From: Wenzhouxiangella limi
GTDB lineage: Bacteria; Pseudomonadota; Gammaproteobacteria; Xanthomonadales; Wenzhouxiangellaceae
DNA length: 64,000 bases
Reading direction: 5' to 3'
Assembly: GCF_010499265.1 (NCBI RefSeq)
Contig: NZ_JAAGSC010000041.1
Span: 49,521-113,520, forward strand
Notes under the pieces: model-generated
Told to the model about the DNA's origin: nothing
Seen by the model: the letters and a program-made list of their open reading frames with translations, nothing else
Database searches by the model: none
Part shown: one piece after another, positions 55,580 to 64,000 of the stretch
Numbering within the stretch: the stretch's first letter is position 1
Layout: every line of letters starts with the position of its first letter
Made by a program: the position numbers and the translations under genes

Positions 55580-55947
55580 GCGCCGTCGGCGTCGTGGGTC
55601 TCGCGTCCGGTGACCGGCGGATTGAAGGCGCAAATCAGGCGCATGTCCTCTGTTCCGCCGCGCAGGATGTGGCGATCGTGCTGGTCCAGGGCGTAAATCA
55701 CGCCGTCGTGAATCTCATGTACTTCTCCGGTGGCCAGATCCTCGATGCTGCCGTTGCCGGCCACGCAGTAGACCGCCTCGAGGTGGTTCTTGTACCACAT
55801 GTGCAGCTCGGCACCGGCCGGGATGATGGTTTCGTGGAAGCTGAAGCCCATACGGTCGCTCTTGAGCAGCAGGCGTCGGCTGACCCAGCCTTCGCTGTGG
55901 ACTTCGCGTTCGGTACCGATGATGTTGTCGACGTCTCTGACGATCAT
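55555..55947 (-). CDS. ectC: L-ectoine synthase
   Basis: The 130-residue cupin closes the ring of N-gamma-acetyl-diaminobutyrate to make the compatible solute ectoine. It begins [16 protein letters not shown] and has the metal-binding residues expected for EctC: Glu57 (NHLEAVY), Tyr85 (YALD) and His93 (DRHIL), plus [12 protein letters not shown] at the end. The length is normal. The usual partners ectA and ectB are not adjacent: upstream is a divergent transporter and downstream the convergent GGDEF-EAL gene. It is therefore a single-gene unit here. Confidence 0.95.
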   Translation of the reverse strand: MIVRDVDNIIGTEREVHSEGWVSRRLLLKSDRMGFSFHETIIPAGAELHMWYKNHLEAVYCVAGNGSIEDLATGEVHEIHDGVIYALDQHDRHILRGGTEDMRLICAFNPPVTGRETHDADGAYELVEDD

Positions 55948-56006
55948 GAATCTTGTATCCGCTGGTTCTGAGTTTGCCTAAGGGTACCGTGCCGGCACCG
56001 ATCTTG

Positions 56007-56034
56007 TTGCGCGACGGCGCAAACCCCGTATCAT
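56007..56034 (+). promoter_or_regulatory. Candidate promoter with overlapping inverted repeat for the AI-2E-type transporter
   Basis: TTGCGC (56007-56012), a 16-base spacer and TATCAT (56029-56034) could be a promoter for the gene at 56066. TTGCGC-GACG-GCGCAA (56007-56022) is a perfect inverted repeat covering the -35 and spacer, so a repressor site is possible. A second palindrome, GTGCCGGCAC, lies at 55989-55998. Confidence 0.35.
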
Positions 56035-56065
56035 GCAACGATGATCGGGTCTCGGCCGGTAAACC

Positions 56066-57169
56066 ATGACTGAGCGAGAAGAAGCGCGACTGCCTCAGCT
56101 ATCGCGTGACCAGATTTTGTGGATCCTGGGTACAACGCTACTGATCGGCTGGCTGGTCTGGCTGCTGGCCCCGGTGTTGACCCCATTTCTGGTCAGCGCC
56201 CTGCTGGCCTACATCGCCGACCCCATCGTGTCGTGGCTGGAGCGGATGCGGATGCGGCGCGACGTGGCGGTTTCGCTGGTGTTTGTGGTGGCGGCGCTGC
56301 TGCTGGCCCTGGCGCTGGTGCTTATCCTGCCGCTGCTGATCCGCGAGACCACCGAGCTGTTCAATCGACTGCCCGGCTACTTCGAGCAGCTGCAGAGCCG
56401 TTTTCAGCCGGTTCTTGAAGAGCAGCTGGGCCTGCAGCTTGATCCGGAGACGTTCGATGCGGCGCGGCTGCGCCAGCTGCTGGAAGAAAACTTTTCCAAC
56501 ATCGCCAACGCCGCCCAGGCCACCTGGGGCTATCTGACCGAGTCGGGCGGCCGCTTCATGGTCTGGGTGACCGGCATTATCCTGATCCCGCTGGTGTCGT
56601 TTTACCTGATGCGCGACTGGAATCGCCTGATCGCGATCATCCGCGACATGCTGCCGCGCAATATCGAGCCCATCGCGGTCCAGTTGGCCGGTGAGTGCGA
56701 CGAGGCGCTGGGCGGCTTCCTGCGCGGCCAGATCCTGGTGATGTTCAGCCTCGGGGTGATTTACGCGATCGGGCTGTGGCTGGTCGGCCTGAACAACGGC
56801 ATTGCCATCGGCATGATCGCCGGGCTGGTCAGCTTTGTGCCTTACCTGGGGGCGATTACCGGCGTGTTGCTGGCCGGCGTCACCGCTGTGATCCAGAACT
56901 TTGATTTCTGGTTTTTGCTTTCGATCGCCGTGGTCTTCACCTTCGGCCAGCTGGTGGAAAGCTTTGTCCTCACCCCGCGGCTGGTCGGGGACCGCATCGG
57001 CCTGCACCCGGTGCTGGTGATCTTCCTCGTGCTCGCCGGCGGCCAGCTGTTCGGTTTTATCGGCGTGCTGCTGGCGCTGCCGGTGGCCGCGGCCGGAACG
57101 GTGCTGGTGCGCTACTTCTACCGCGGCTACAAGCAAAGCCGTATCTACCAGGACGAGGAACGTTCGTGA
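56066..57169 (+). CDS. AI-2E/PerM family transporter
   Basis: The 367-residue polytopic membrane protein matches the AI-2E transporter (UPF0118/PerM) family, with about eight helices. A paired N-terminal set (LWILGTTLLIGWLVWLLAPV) is followed by a soluble amphipathic region (about 95-150) and the conserved C-terminal PxLGA-type segment (FVPYLGAITGVLLAG, LTPRLVGDRIGLHPV). Members export autoinducer-2 or other small molecules, or work as Na+/H+ antiporters; which applies here cannot be told. Confidence 0.9.
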   Translation: MTEREEARLPQLSRDQILWILGTTLLIGWLVWLLAPVLTPFLVSALLAYIADPIVSWLERMRMRRDVAVSLVFVVAALLLALALVLILPLLIRETTELFNRLPGYFEQLQSRFQPVLEEQLGLQLDPETFDAARLRQLLEENFSNIANAAQATWGYLTESGGRFMVWVTGIILIPLVSFYLMRDWNRLIAIIRDMLPRNIEPIAVQLAGECDEALGGFLRGQILVMFSLGVIYAIGLWLVGLNNGIAIGMIAGLVSFVPYLGAITGVLLAGVTAVIQNFDFWFLLSIAVVFTFGQLVESFVLTPRLVGDRIGLHPVLVIFLVLAGGQLFGFIGVLLALPVAAAGTVLVRYFYRGYKQSRIYQDEERS

Positions 57170-57182
57170 GCCGGATTTCGCC

Positions 57183-58034
57183 TCAGGGCAGCAGCCGGCA
57201 GAGCAGATCGATGCCGTCGATGATGCGCGGCGTCGGCCGGATCAGCGTATCTGGCTCGACCGCGATCAGGCTGAGATCATCGGGCAAGTGGTCGCGGTCG
57301 CGACGCCAGCGTTGGAGAGGGTCATCGCCGCCCGGCTCGGTGCCGGCGACAATCACCGCCGGTTGGCGAGCCAGTACCGCTTCATAGTCGACCGCCGAAG
57401 CCTCGACGTCCAGATCGGCAAAGATATTCCGCGCGCCGCAGCGGCGCAGCACTTCGGTCAGGATGTGTCGTCCGCCCAGCGTGTAAAGCGGCCGCTCGGA
57501 GACCTGGTAGAACGTTGGCAGATCCGCCTCTGCGGGTTCCGGTCGCTCGGCCAGGGCGCTGCGGTAGTCTTTGGCCGCTTGCTGCCCTCGATCCGGCCGT
57601 CCCAGGCGCCGGCCGATCTCGACCAGGGCCGAGCCGATCTCTTCAAGCCGCCCGATGCGAATCCAGGCCACTTCGATGCCCAGTTCCTCCAGCCGCTCTG
57701 CCGCGGCGGCCGGCGTGCCGCCCTCCCAGGCGAGGGCAAGATCCGGATCCAGCCCGAGGACGCGCTCCAGGTCCAGGCGAAAGGCGTCGCCGATCAGCGG
57801 CAGCTCGGCGGCCTCGGCCGGGTAATCGCTCCAGGCCACGGTGCCCACCAGCGCATCCCCGGCGCCGGCGGCAAAGGCCAGCTCGGCCAGATGCGGCGCC
57901 AGCGCAATCACTCGCGGCGGCTGCGCCCCGGCCGGCTCGGTCGCCGCGCTCAGCGCCAGCGCCAGCATCAGGCCGACCGCCAGGCCGGTCCGAACCCTGA
58001 ACCCCGAACCCCGTACCCTAGATCCGGTAGGCAT
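57183..58034 (-). CDS. BtuF-like ABC transporter periplasmic binding protein
   Basis: The 283-residue exported protein has an N-terminal signal (about 1-38) and the BtuF/FhuD fold typical of cobalamin or siderophore binding proteins: RVIALAPHLAELAFAAGAGDALVG, then VAWSDYPAEAAELPLIGD, and a C-terminal PTPRIIDGIDLL. No permease or ATPase gene is adjacent, so its transporter partners must be elsewhere. The start overlaps the SLC13 gene end by 17 bases. The first 20 codons pass through a GAACCCC-type repeat, which makes the true start uncertain. Confidence 0.83.
   Translation of the reverse strand: MPTGSRVRGSGFRVRTGLAVGLMLALALSAATEPAGAQPPRVIALAPHLAELAFAAGAGDALVGTVAWSDYPAEAAELPLIGDAFRLDLERVLGLDPDLALAWEGGTPAAAAERLEELGIEVAWIRIGRLEEIGSALVEIGRRLGRPDRGQQAAKDYRSALAERPEPAEADLPTFYQVSERPLYTLGGRHILTEVLRRCGARNIFADLDVEASAVDYEAVLARQPAVIVAGTEPGGDDPLQRWRRDRDHLPDDLSLIAVEPDTLIRPTPRIIDGIDLLCRLLP
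57991..58019. repeat. Short degenerate GAACCCC-type tandem repeat
   Basis: About four units of seven to eight bases (CGAACCC, TGAACCCC, GAACCCC, GTACCCT) lie across the end of the SLC13 gene and the first codons of the BtuF-like gene. Such C-rich heptamers often sit between genes in related bacteria. Confidence 0.5.
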
Positions 58035-59850
58035 AGGTCAGCGTCGCCGTCAGCACCAGCCACAGCAAAAAGAGCAGCGGCAGTCCGACGCGAACGAAAT
58101 CGTTGAACTTGTAGCCGCCGGCGTTCATGACCAGCAGGTTGGTCTGGTAGGCCATGGGCGTGGCGAAGCTCAGATTGGCGCCGAACAGCACGGCCAGCAC
58201 GAAGGGCTCGGCCGGCAGCATCAGCTGCTGGGCCAGAGAAATGGCGATCGGTGTGCCGATCACGGCCGCGGCGTTGTTGGAAACCACGTTGGTCAGCGCG
58301 GCCATGGCCAGCATCAGCCCGCCCAGAATCACGAAACCCGGCACCCCGAAACTGGCGGCCAGGAAGACCTGGGCCAGCCAGTCGGCGCCGCCGGTTCGCA
58401 TCAGCGCCATCCCCAGCGCCAGCGAGGCGACGATGATCATCACGACCTGGATCGACAGCGCACTCATCGCCTCCTTCCAGGTCAGGCAGCGTGTGACCAG
58501 CAGCGCCAGCACCCCGAAAACGGCGCTGATGGCGATCGGCAGGATGCCCAGTGCGGCAACCACGATCACGCTGGCCATGATCGCCAGGGCAATCGGCGCC
58601 TTGGTCGTTTTGGGCAGATTGACGCTGCCGTCGAGGACGAGAAAATCGCTACCTTCCTTGAGGACCCCGAGCTTGTTGGGGGTGGACTGGACGAGCAGCA
58701 CGTCGCCGGAGCGCAGCACGGTGTTGTCCAGACCGGTCGCGCGACTGTTGTCCGTGCCGCTGGACACCCGGTGCAGCGCCAGCAGGCGCAGACCGAATCG
58801 CGACAGCAGTCGTGCCTGGCCGATGCGCACCCCGAGCAGGCGCGAGGTCGGGGTGATGGCGACTTCGGCGATCTGCTGGTTCAGCGCTTCGAGCGGGTGA
58901 CTGTCGTCGACCTCGACGTCGCCGGAATAGAGCTTGCCGCCGAGCAGATGGGCGAATTCGCGCAGGTTGTCGCGGGTGTTGGTGGTCGTGATGCGATCGC
59001 CGGCCTTGAGCTTGACGTCGGGCAGGGGGGTGACGAACACGCCCGGGCCGCGCTGGATTTTTTCGACCTTGAGCTTTCCGTCGCAGGCTTCGATGGCGTC
59101 CGCCAGGGTTTTGCCGGTGGCCGCGGAGTGCTGTTCTAGGCGAATCTGGGCGGTGTAGAGTCGCTGCACGGACGACTGCAGCGGCACCTGGCGTTCGGGG
59201 ATCAGGCGCGGGGCGATCAGCCAGAGGTAGAGCAGGGCGACGACGCTGGCGATCATCGCCGGAACGATGAAGTCGAACATCTGGAACTGGGCAACGCCCA
59301 TGTCGAAGGCGACCCCGACCACCAGCAGGTTGGTCGAGGTGCCGATGGTGGTCGACATCCCGCCGATGATGCTGATCAGCCCGACCGGCAGCAGCATGCT
59401 GGAAGGCGAGGTACCGGTTCTAAGAGCGACCCCGATCAGGATGGGCAGCAGCATCACGACGATGGGTGTGTTGTTGATGAACGCGCTCAGGGTTGCGCAG
59501 ATGACCAGGGTGAGCAACAGGGAAAGACTCGGTGACCGTCGCCAGGAGGCGGCCAGCAGCCGTCCGACCGGCTCCAGTGCCCCGGACCGGATCAGCCCCT
59601 GGCCGAGGATCATCAGGGATGACACCGCGATCAGCGCCTGGTGGCCGAAGCCCTGGAAAAAATCGACCGAGTTCAGTTCGCGGCCGTCAGGCCCGGTATA
59701 CGGGAACAACTCGAAGCCCACGGCCAGCACCGCCAGCACCACCAGAGAACTGGTTTCCAGCGGGATCCGGTCGCGCGAAAACAGCACCAGTGCCAGCAGG
59801 ACCAGCAATAGAACGGCCAGGGCATGAGCATTGGGCAGCAACAGGTTCAT
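58018..59850 (-). CDS. SLC13/DASS-type permease with two RCK_C domains
   Basis: Starting at ATG 59850 the product is 610 residues. Two blocks of hydrophobic helices (about 1-205 and 400-610) flank two RCK_C/TrkA-C domains (about 215-290 and 300-385; GVFVTPLPDVKLKAGDRITT, LRSGDVLLVQ). Motifs NNTPIVVMLLPI and NNAAAVIGTPIA are typical of the family. Members move sulfate, dicarboxylates or other anions with Na+; the RCK_C insertion is common in those linked to sulfate or sulfur. The exact substrate is not clear. Confidence 0.9.
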   Translation of the reverse strand: MNLLLPNAHALAVLLLVLLALVLFSRDRIPLETSSLVVLAVLAVGFELFPYTGPDGRELNSVDFFQGFGHQALIAVSSLMILGQGLIRSGALEPVGRLLAASWRRSPSLSLLLTLVICATLSAFINNTPIVVMLLPILIGVALRTGTSPSSMLLPVGLISIIGGMSTTIGTSTNLLVVGVAFDMGVAQFQMFDFIVPAMIASVVALLYLWLIAPRLIPERQVPLQSSVQRLYTAQIRLEQHSAATGKTLADAIEACDGKLKVEKIQRGPGVFVTPLPDVKLKAGDRITTTNTRDNLREFAHLLGGKLYSGDVEVDDSHPLEALNQQIAEVAITPTSRLLGVRIGQARLLSRFGLRLLALHRVSSGTDNSRATGLDNTVLRSGDVLLVQSTPNKLGVLKEGSDFLVLDGSVNLPKTTKAPIALAIMASVIVVAALGILPIAISAVFGVLALLVTRCLTWKEAMSALSIQVVMIIVASLALGMALMRTGGADWLAQVFLAASFGVPGFVILGGLMLAMAALTNVVSNNAAAVIGTPIAISLAQQLMLPAEPFVLAVLFGANLSFATPMAYQTNLLVMNAGGYKFNDFVRVGLPLLFLLWLVLTATLTYAYRI

Positions 59851-59878
59851 GGGCCGCCATTCTACGGCCAACGGAGTC

Positions 59879-61921
59879 CTACGGTATTTCGTCGCGAAGC
59901 GCGGTGGCCAGCTCGGCGGCATTGCGTATCGGTGCCAGGCAGCGACGTCCGCGGCACAGGATCGCCAGCGGGGATTGAGCAGACGCCAGTTCCGCCAGCT
60001 GGGTCGGGGGCTCATCCTCAGGGTCCAGCACGGGGATTCGGTAGCAGGCCACCGCGGGATACTGGTCGGCTGCGCGCTGCATTGCCGCCAGCTGCTCGGC
60101 GGGCCCGGCGAGGAGAATTTGCGCGCGCGTCTGGGTGGTTTCCAGAGCGGCGCTGATCAGCGTCGCATAGGCCAGCGGCGTGCGCTTGGCATCGCCGGCG
60201 GCGGCCCGCAGACTGCGTTCGGCTGCCGCCAGCAGCGTGGGCTCGCCGGTCAGATCACCCAGGCGAAGCAGCCCGCGGATCGCGAGCCCGGCGCCGGCCG
60301 GGGTGGCGTCGTCGGTGTAGGCCAGCGGTCGGGTCAGCAGCGGCTCGTGATCGACCGAAGTGAAATACATGGCGCCGCTTTCGGGGTCGGTGAACTGCTG
60401 CTCAATCCGGCGAGCGATGCGCCGGGCGAGGTTGAACCAGCGCCGCTCGAAACGCCACTGCAGCAGCTCCAGGCAGGCCAACAGTGCGGCCGCATGATCG
60501 TCCAGGCTGGCGTTTTGCGCGCTGCGGCCCCGGCGCCAGACCGCGCGCGGCGGTTCGTGGCCGAACAGACTGATCGCGACGGCGTCCAGTGCACGGGCAG
60601 CCTGTTCGCGCCAGTCTTTGCGACCGAGCAGTCGACCGGCTTCGGCGAGGCTGGCGATCGCCAGGCCATTCCAGCTGCCAACCAGCTTGTCGTCGATGGG
60701 CGGGGCCGGGCGCTGGTTCCTGGCAGCCAGCAGCGTGGCAAGCGCTTCGTCCAGCAGCGCTGTTATCGCTTTGCGGTCGCGTCCGCCGTCGGTCAGTTCG
60801 TCAAAGTCCTTGCTGATAACCGGATGCCAGGCGCGGCTTTCGAAGTTGGGCGGTCCGTCCAGGCCGAAGCGGGCGCAGAAGATATCGGCCTGATCTGCCG
60901 GCAGCAGGGTTCTTACCTGCTGCGGGGTCCAGACATAGAACGCGCCTTCTCCGTCCTGGCTGTCGGCATCGCAGCTGGCCGCGAACGCGCCATTGTCGAG
61001 GCGCATTTCCCGGAGTAACCAGTTCACCGTCTGCTCGCTCAGGCCGCGGTATCCGGCGTGATCCCAGCGTCGGGCAGCGCGGGCGAACAGACCGAGCAAA
61101 AGAGCGTTGTCAGACAGCATCTTTTCGAAGTGGGGGATCTCCCAGGCCGCATCGGTTGCGTAGCGGAAAAAGCCGCCTCCGAGGTGGTCGCGAAGACCGT
61201 AGCGGGCGATGGCGTCCAGGGTGTCGGCCAGCATGCGCTCGGCCTGGTCGTCATGGTCGATCAATGACTCCAGCGCCATCAGCACCGGTGCCTGGGGGAA
61301 CTTGGGCGAAGTGCCGAAGCCGGCATGTTCGGCGTCGAAGCGGGCTGCCAGCTGCCCGATCAGGTCGTCGGCGGCGCCGGCGGGTCCGGATTCGTCCGGG
61401 TGTGGACTGGCAATGGCCTGCAGTGCCTCCTGGACCTGCAGGTGCTGGGCGCGCAGCTCGTCGCGGCGCGTGGACCAGATTTCCTGGATGCGCGCGAGTA
61501 GGTCGGAAAAGCCGATCAGGCCATGCCGCGGTTCAGGCGGAAAGTAGGTGCCGGCAAAAAACGGCGCCTGGCTGTCGGGGTCGAGAAAGACCGTCAGCGG
61601 CCAGCCACCACCGCGGCCGCTCAGCAGCTGGTGGGCCAGTTGATAGATGCGGTCGAGGTCGGGACGCTCCTCGCGATCGACCTTGATGTTGACGAAATGC
61701 TCGTTCATCAGCTCCGCCGTGGGCTCATCGGCAAAGCTCTCCTCGGCCATGACATGGCACCAGTGGCAGGCGCTGTAGCCGATCGACAGCAGGATGGGAC
61801 GCTGGGTACGGCGCGCCAGTTCAAGGCTCTCGCGGCTCCATTCCAGCCAGTGCACCGGGTTGTCGGCGTGCTGGAGCAGGTAGGGGCTTAAGGCACGATC
61901 GAGCTGATTGCGCAGGTCCAT
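59879..61921 (-). CDS. Thioredoxin-domain protein YyaL/SSP411 (DUF255)
   Basis: The 680-residue protein has an N-terminal thioredoxin-like domain (about 1-165) with the CHWCH motif in place of CxxC (YSACHWCHVM) and NIKVDREERPDLD. A long helical (alpha/alpha)-barrel-like domain follows, with GGGFFRYATDAAWEIPHFEKM and SQDGEGAFYVW. This fits the YyaL/spermatogenesis-associated 20 family, whose function is unknown. It precedes the SLC13 gene by 28 bases on the same strand. Confidence 0.93.
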   Translation of the reverse strand: MDLRNQLDRALSPYLLQHADNPVHWLEWSRESLELARRTQRPILLSIGYSACHWCHVMAEESFADEPTAELMNEHFVNIKVDREERPDLDRIYQLAHQLLSGRGGGWPLTVFLDPDSQAPFFAGTYFPPEPRHGLIGFSDLLARIQEIWSTRRDELRAQHLQVQEALQAIASPHPDESGPAGAADDLIGQLAARFDAEHAGFGTSPKFPQAPVLMALESLIDHDDQAERMLADTLDAIARYGLRDHLGGGFFRYATDAAWEIPHFEKMLSDNALLLGLFARAARRWDHAGYRGLSEQTVNWLLREMRLDNGAFAASCDADSQDGEGAFYVWTPQQVRTLLPADQADIFCARFGLDGPPNFESRAWHPVISKDFDELTDGGRDRKAITALLDEALATLLAARNQRPAPPIDDKLVGSWNGLAIASLAEAGRLLGRKDWREQAARALDAVAISLFGHEPPRAVWRRGRSAQNASLDDHAAALLACLELLQWRFERRWFNLARRIARRIEQQFTDPESGAMYFTSVDHEPLLTRPLAYTDDATPAGAGLAIRGLLRLGDLTGEPTLLAAAERSLRAAAGDAKRTPLAYATLISAALETTQTRAQILLAGPAEQLAAMQRAADQYPAVACYRIPVLDPEDEPPTQLAELASAQSPLAILCRGRRCLAPIRNAAELATALRDEIP

Positions 61922-62016
61922 GAGGTCGCCTGGGAGATGTCGTTCGGATGGGCAGGATAACTTGATCGGTTACACTTGCGCGCCGAACCAAAGCGAACGC
62001 CGGGTCGCCGTCCTCG

Positions 62017-63219
62017 ATGCAGACAACCGATTCGATCGTGCTGAAAAAAGGGGAGGATCGGCGCCTGCGCGCCGGCCACCTCTGGGTGTTCAGCAACGAG
62101 GTTGACGTGCACACCACGCCGCTGACTGAGCTGGTTGCCGGGCAAACCGCCAATGTTGTCGATGCTGCCGGCCGCAGCGTGGGAACGGCCCTGGTCAACC
62201 CGCATTCGCTGATCTGCGCGCGCCTGATCAGCCGGCGCCCGGACGTGGAGCCATCGGCGGCATGGCTGCTTGAGCGCATGCGCTCGGCGCTGGCCATGCG
62301 CGAGCGTTTTTTCAGCCAGCCGTTTTACCGCATGGTGTTTGGCGAAAGCGACGGTCTTCCCGGCCTGATCGTCGACCGCTTTGGCGGTTTTCTGGTCGCC
62401 CAGGCCAACACCGCCGGTATGGACCGGCTACGGCCGGACATTGAGCAGGCGCTGCAGCAGCTTCTGCAGCCCGACGGCGTGCTCTGGCGCAACGACGCCG
62501 CGGTGCGAGAGCTCGAAGGCCTGGGTCGAAGCATCGAGCCCGGCCCCGGCAAGCTGCCGGACAAGCTGGCTGTCATCGAAGGCGACCTGCGCTTCGAGAT
62601 CGAACTGGCGGCCTCGCAGAAGACCGGCTGGTATTTCGACCAGCAAGCCAACCGGCAGCGGGTCTGGCCGCTGCTGGGAGATTGTGAGCGTGTTGCCGAC
62701 CTGTATGCCTACCACGGCGCCTGGGGTCTGGGGGCAGCCGCCCTCGGCGCTGCGCGCGTGGAGTGCGTGGATTCGTCGCTGCCGGCGGTCAACGCTATGC
62801 GCAGCAACGCCCTGGCCAATCGACTCGATGATCGGGTGACGGCCACGCAGCAGGACGTTGAGCAGTGGCTGGATGCACGGCTTGCCGGGAAAGAGCGCTT
62901 CAATGCGGTCATTGTCGATCCGCCGGCTTTCGCGCCGCGCGCACGCGACGTCAAAGTGGCGCTGGCGGCGTATCGGCGCATCAACGAAAAAGCGCTGCGC
63001 CTGATTCGTCCGGGCGGCCTGCTGGTGACCTGTTCGTGTTCGGCGCACGTGTTCGAGGACCGCTTCATCGATATCGTTCAGCAGGCGGCCCGCCACGTCG
63101 ATCGCGATCTTCAGGTCCTCATGCGGCTCGAGCAGGGGCCGGATCATCCGGTGATGCCGGCGATTCCCGTGACCCGCTACCTCAAGGGTCTGGTGGTGCG
63201 GGTGATGGAGAGTTTCTGA
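62017..63219 (+). CDS. rlmI: 23S rRNA (cytosine-1962-C5) methyltransferase RlmI-type
   Basis: The 400-residue protein has an N-terminal PUA domain (about 5-80; RRLRAGHLWVFSNEV) and a SAM-dependent methyltransferase domain with VADLYAYHGAWGLGAAALGA (SAM binding), VDPPAFAPR (catalytic motif) and LVTCSCSAHV with the catalytic Cys region. Length and order match RlmI, which methylates 23S rRNA. It diverges from yyaL and precedes lgt by four bases. Confidence 0.93.
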   Translation: MQTTDSIVLKKGEDRRLRAGHLWVFSNEVDVHTTPLTELVAGQTANVVDAAGRSVGTALVNPHSLICARLISRRPDVEPSAAWLLERMRSALAMRERFFSQPFYRMVFGESDGLPGLIVDRFGGFLVAQANTAGMDRLRPDIEQALQQLLQPDGVLWRNDAAVRELEGLGRSIEPGPGKLPDKLAVIEGDLRFEIELAASQKTGWYFDQQANRQRVWPLLGDCERVADLYAYHGAWGLGAAALGAARVECVDSSLPAVNAMRSNALANRLDDRVTATQQDVEQWLDARLAGKERFNAVIVDPPAFAPRARDVKVALAAYRRINEKALRLIRPGGLLVTCSCSAHVFEDRFIDIVQQAARHVDRDLQVLMRLEQGPDHPVMPAIPVTRYLKGLVVRVMESF

Positions 63220-63223
63220 GGCG

Positions 63224-64000
63224 ATGAACAACAGCTACTACTATCATCAGATCGACCCGATTGCCTTTTCGGTCGGTGGTTTCGGAATCTACTGGTACAG
63301 CCTGATGTACCTGGTCGCGTTCGGCCTGTTCTGGCTGCTGGGACGAATCCGGGCCGGCCGAGACGATGCGCCGCTGAAGCCGGACCAGGTTTCCGACCTG
63401 CTGTTCTGGGGGGTGGTCGGCGTGGTCGCCGGCGGTCGCATCGGCTACGTGCTGTTCTACGGGCTGTCCGATCTGATGGCCGACCCGCTGCTGCTGTTCC
63501 GGCTGCGTGACGGCGGCATGAGTTTCCACGGCGGCCTGATCGGCGTGCTGGTGGTGATCTGGGTCTACGGTCGTCACCTGGGCTGCGGTTTCCTGCGCCT
63601 GGGTGATTTCATCGCGCCGCTGGTGCCGCCGGGACTGGCGGCGGGTCGCATCGGCAATTTCATCGGCGGCGAACTGTGGGGTCGGCCTACGGATGTGCCT
63701 TGGGCGGTGATCTTTCCGGATTCCATCGAGCGCGGCGGGCGCTGGTCCGAGGCCCTGTACCAGCAATACCTTGCCGGGGCGCTGGACGAATACGCGCGTC
63801 ACCCCTCGCAGCTCTACCAGGCCGCGCTGGAGGGCTTGCTGTTGTTTGTTGTGCTGTGGTGGTATTCGTCCAGGCCAAGACCGGTCGGTGCCGTGAGCGG
63901 ATTTTTCGTGGCCGGCTACGGTGTGCTTCGTTTCACTGCGGAGTTTTTCCGCGAGCCGGATGCCCACCTGGGCTTTGTGGCGCTGGACTGGTTGACGATG
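63224..64000 (+). CDS. lgt: Prolipoprotein diacylglyceryl transferase, 5' part
   Basis: An open frame starts at ATG 63224 and continues past the window end without a stop (259 codons seen; about 270 expected). Lgt transfers diacylglycerol from phosphatidylglycerol to the lipobox Cys of lipoproteins. Conserved features are the N-terminal QIDPIAFSVGGFGIYWYSLMY region, the GGMSFHGGLIG motif, GRIGNFIGGELWGRPT and HPSQLYQ. The usual Asn of the GRIGNFINGEL signature is Gly here. About seven membrane helices are predicted. Confidence 0.95.
   Translation, partial: MNNSYYYHQIDPIAFSVGGFGIYWYSLMYLVAFGLFWLLGRIRAGRDDAPLKPDQVSDLLFWGVVGVVAGGRIGYVLFYGLSDLMADPLLLFRLRDGGMSFHGGLIGVLVVIWVYGRHLGCGFLRLGDFIAPLVPPGLAAGRIGNFIGGELWGRPTDVPWAVIFPDSIERGGRWSEALYQQYLAGALDEYARHPSQLYQAALEGLLLFVVLWWYSSRPRPVGAVSGFFVAGYGVLRFTAEFFREPDAHLGFVALDWLTM

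Overview
The window is high-GC, tightly packed bacterial DNA from a gammaproteobacterium. Several markers suggest the Xanthomonadales/Chromatiales border, perhaps a marine or saline Wenzhouxiangella-like lineage: the def-fmt-rsmB-DUF4390-ntrYX-trkAH gene order, a topA with a lysine-rich tail, a DUF6746 protein, a BPSS1780-type membrane protein, and ectoine synthase. The lineage is an inference from gene content. No rRNA, tRNA, transposase, integrase or CRISPR array was seen.

Region 1 (1-8186) is an accessory defence island. It holds a complete Wadjet-type anti-plasmid system (jetA, jetB, jetC, jetD: a MukBEF-like condensin plus a TOPRIM nuclease subunit). A VapBC/FitAB-type toxin-antitoxin pair on the opposite strand splits the operon between jetC and jetD. 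The island is bounded by a perfect direct repeat of at least 95 bp (1-95 and 8054-8148) from the 3' end of ogt, an O6-alkylguanine-DNA alkyltransferase gene. The left copy runs off the window. The right copy has a broken 5' half. A short remnant of a nuclease C-terminus lies just inside the left repeat.

Region 2 (8187-17119) is a sensory block: two PAS-type c-di-GMP enzymes, a CheW-like protein and a methyl-accepting chemotaxis protein on the minus strand, then a NarL-type histidine kinase and LuxR-type regulator on the plus strand. Region 3 (17177-28381) is housekeeping and envelope: a secreted nuclease, DUF6746, recQ, an SGNH hydrolase, hemH, a beta-propeller-like protein, tatABC, a BPSS1780-type membrane protein, a LOG-family hydrolase, a cytochrome c lipoprotein and a rhomboid protease.

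Region 4 (28401-35818) is a second signalling block. Four minus-strand genes (REC-GGDEF-EAL, FIST sensor, hybrid kinase with HPt, EAL-HDOD) meet a single-domain response regulator. Region 5 (35875-52149) holds lysM-dprA-smg-topA-hemF on the minus strand, diverging from def-fmt-rsmB-DUF4390-ntrY-ntrX-trkA-trkH-TPR on the plus strand. The two share a promoter region at about 42.1 kb. The NtrX homologue has lost key AAA+ and sigma54-contact motifs.

Region 6 (52165-64000) has DUF1653, a large PAS-GGDEF-EAL protein, a solitary ectoine synthase, an AI-2E/PerM-type transporter, a BtuF-like binding protein, an SLC13-type transporter, a YyaL-type thioredoxin-domain protein, rlmI and the first 259 codons of lgt. 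Most genes sit in tight runs with overlapping stop and start codons, so regulation is probably at the level of a few divergent promoters. At least five c-di-GMP-related proteins in 64 kb point to a strong investment in second-messenger signalling.
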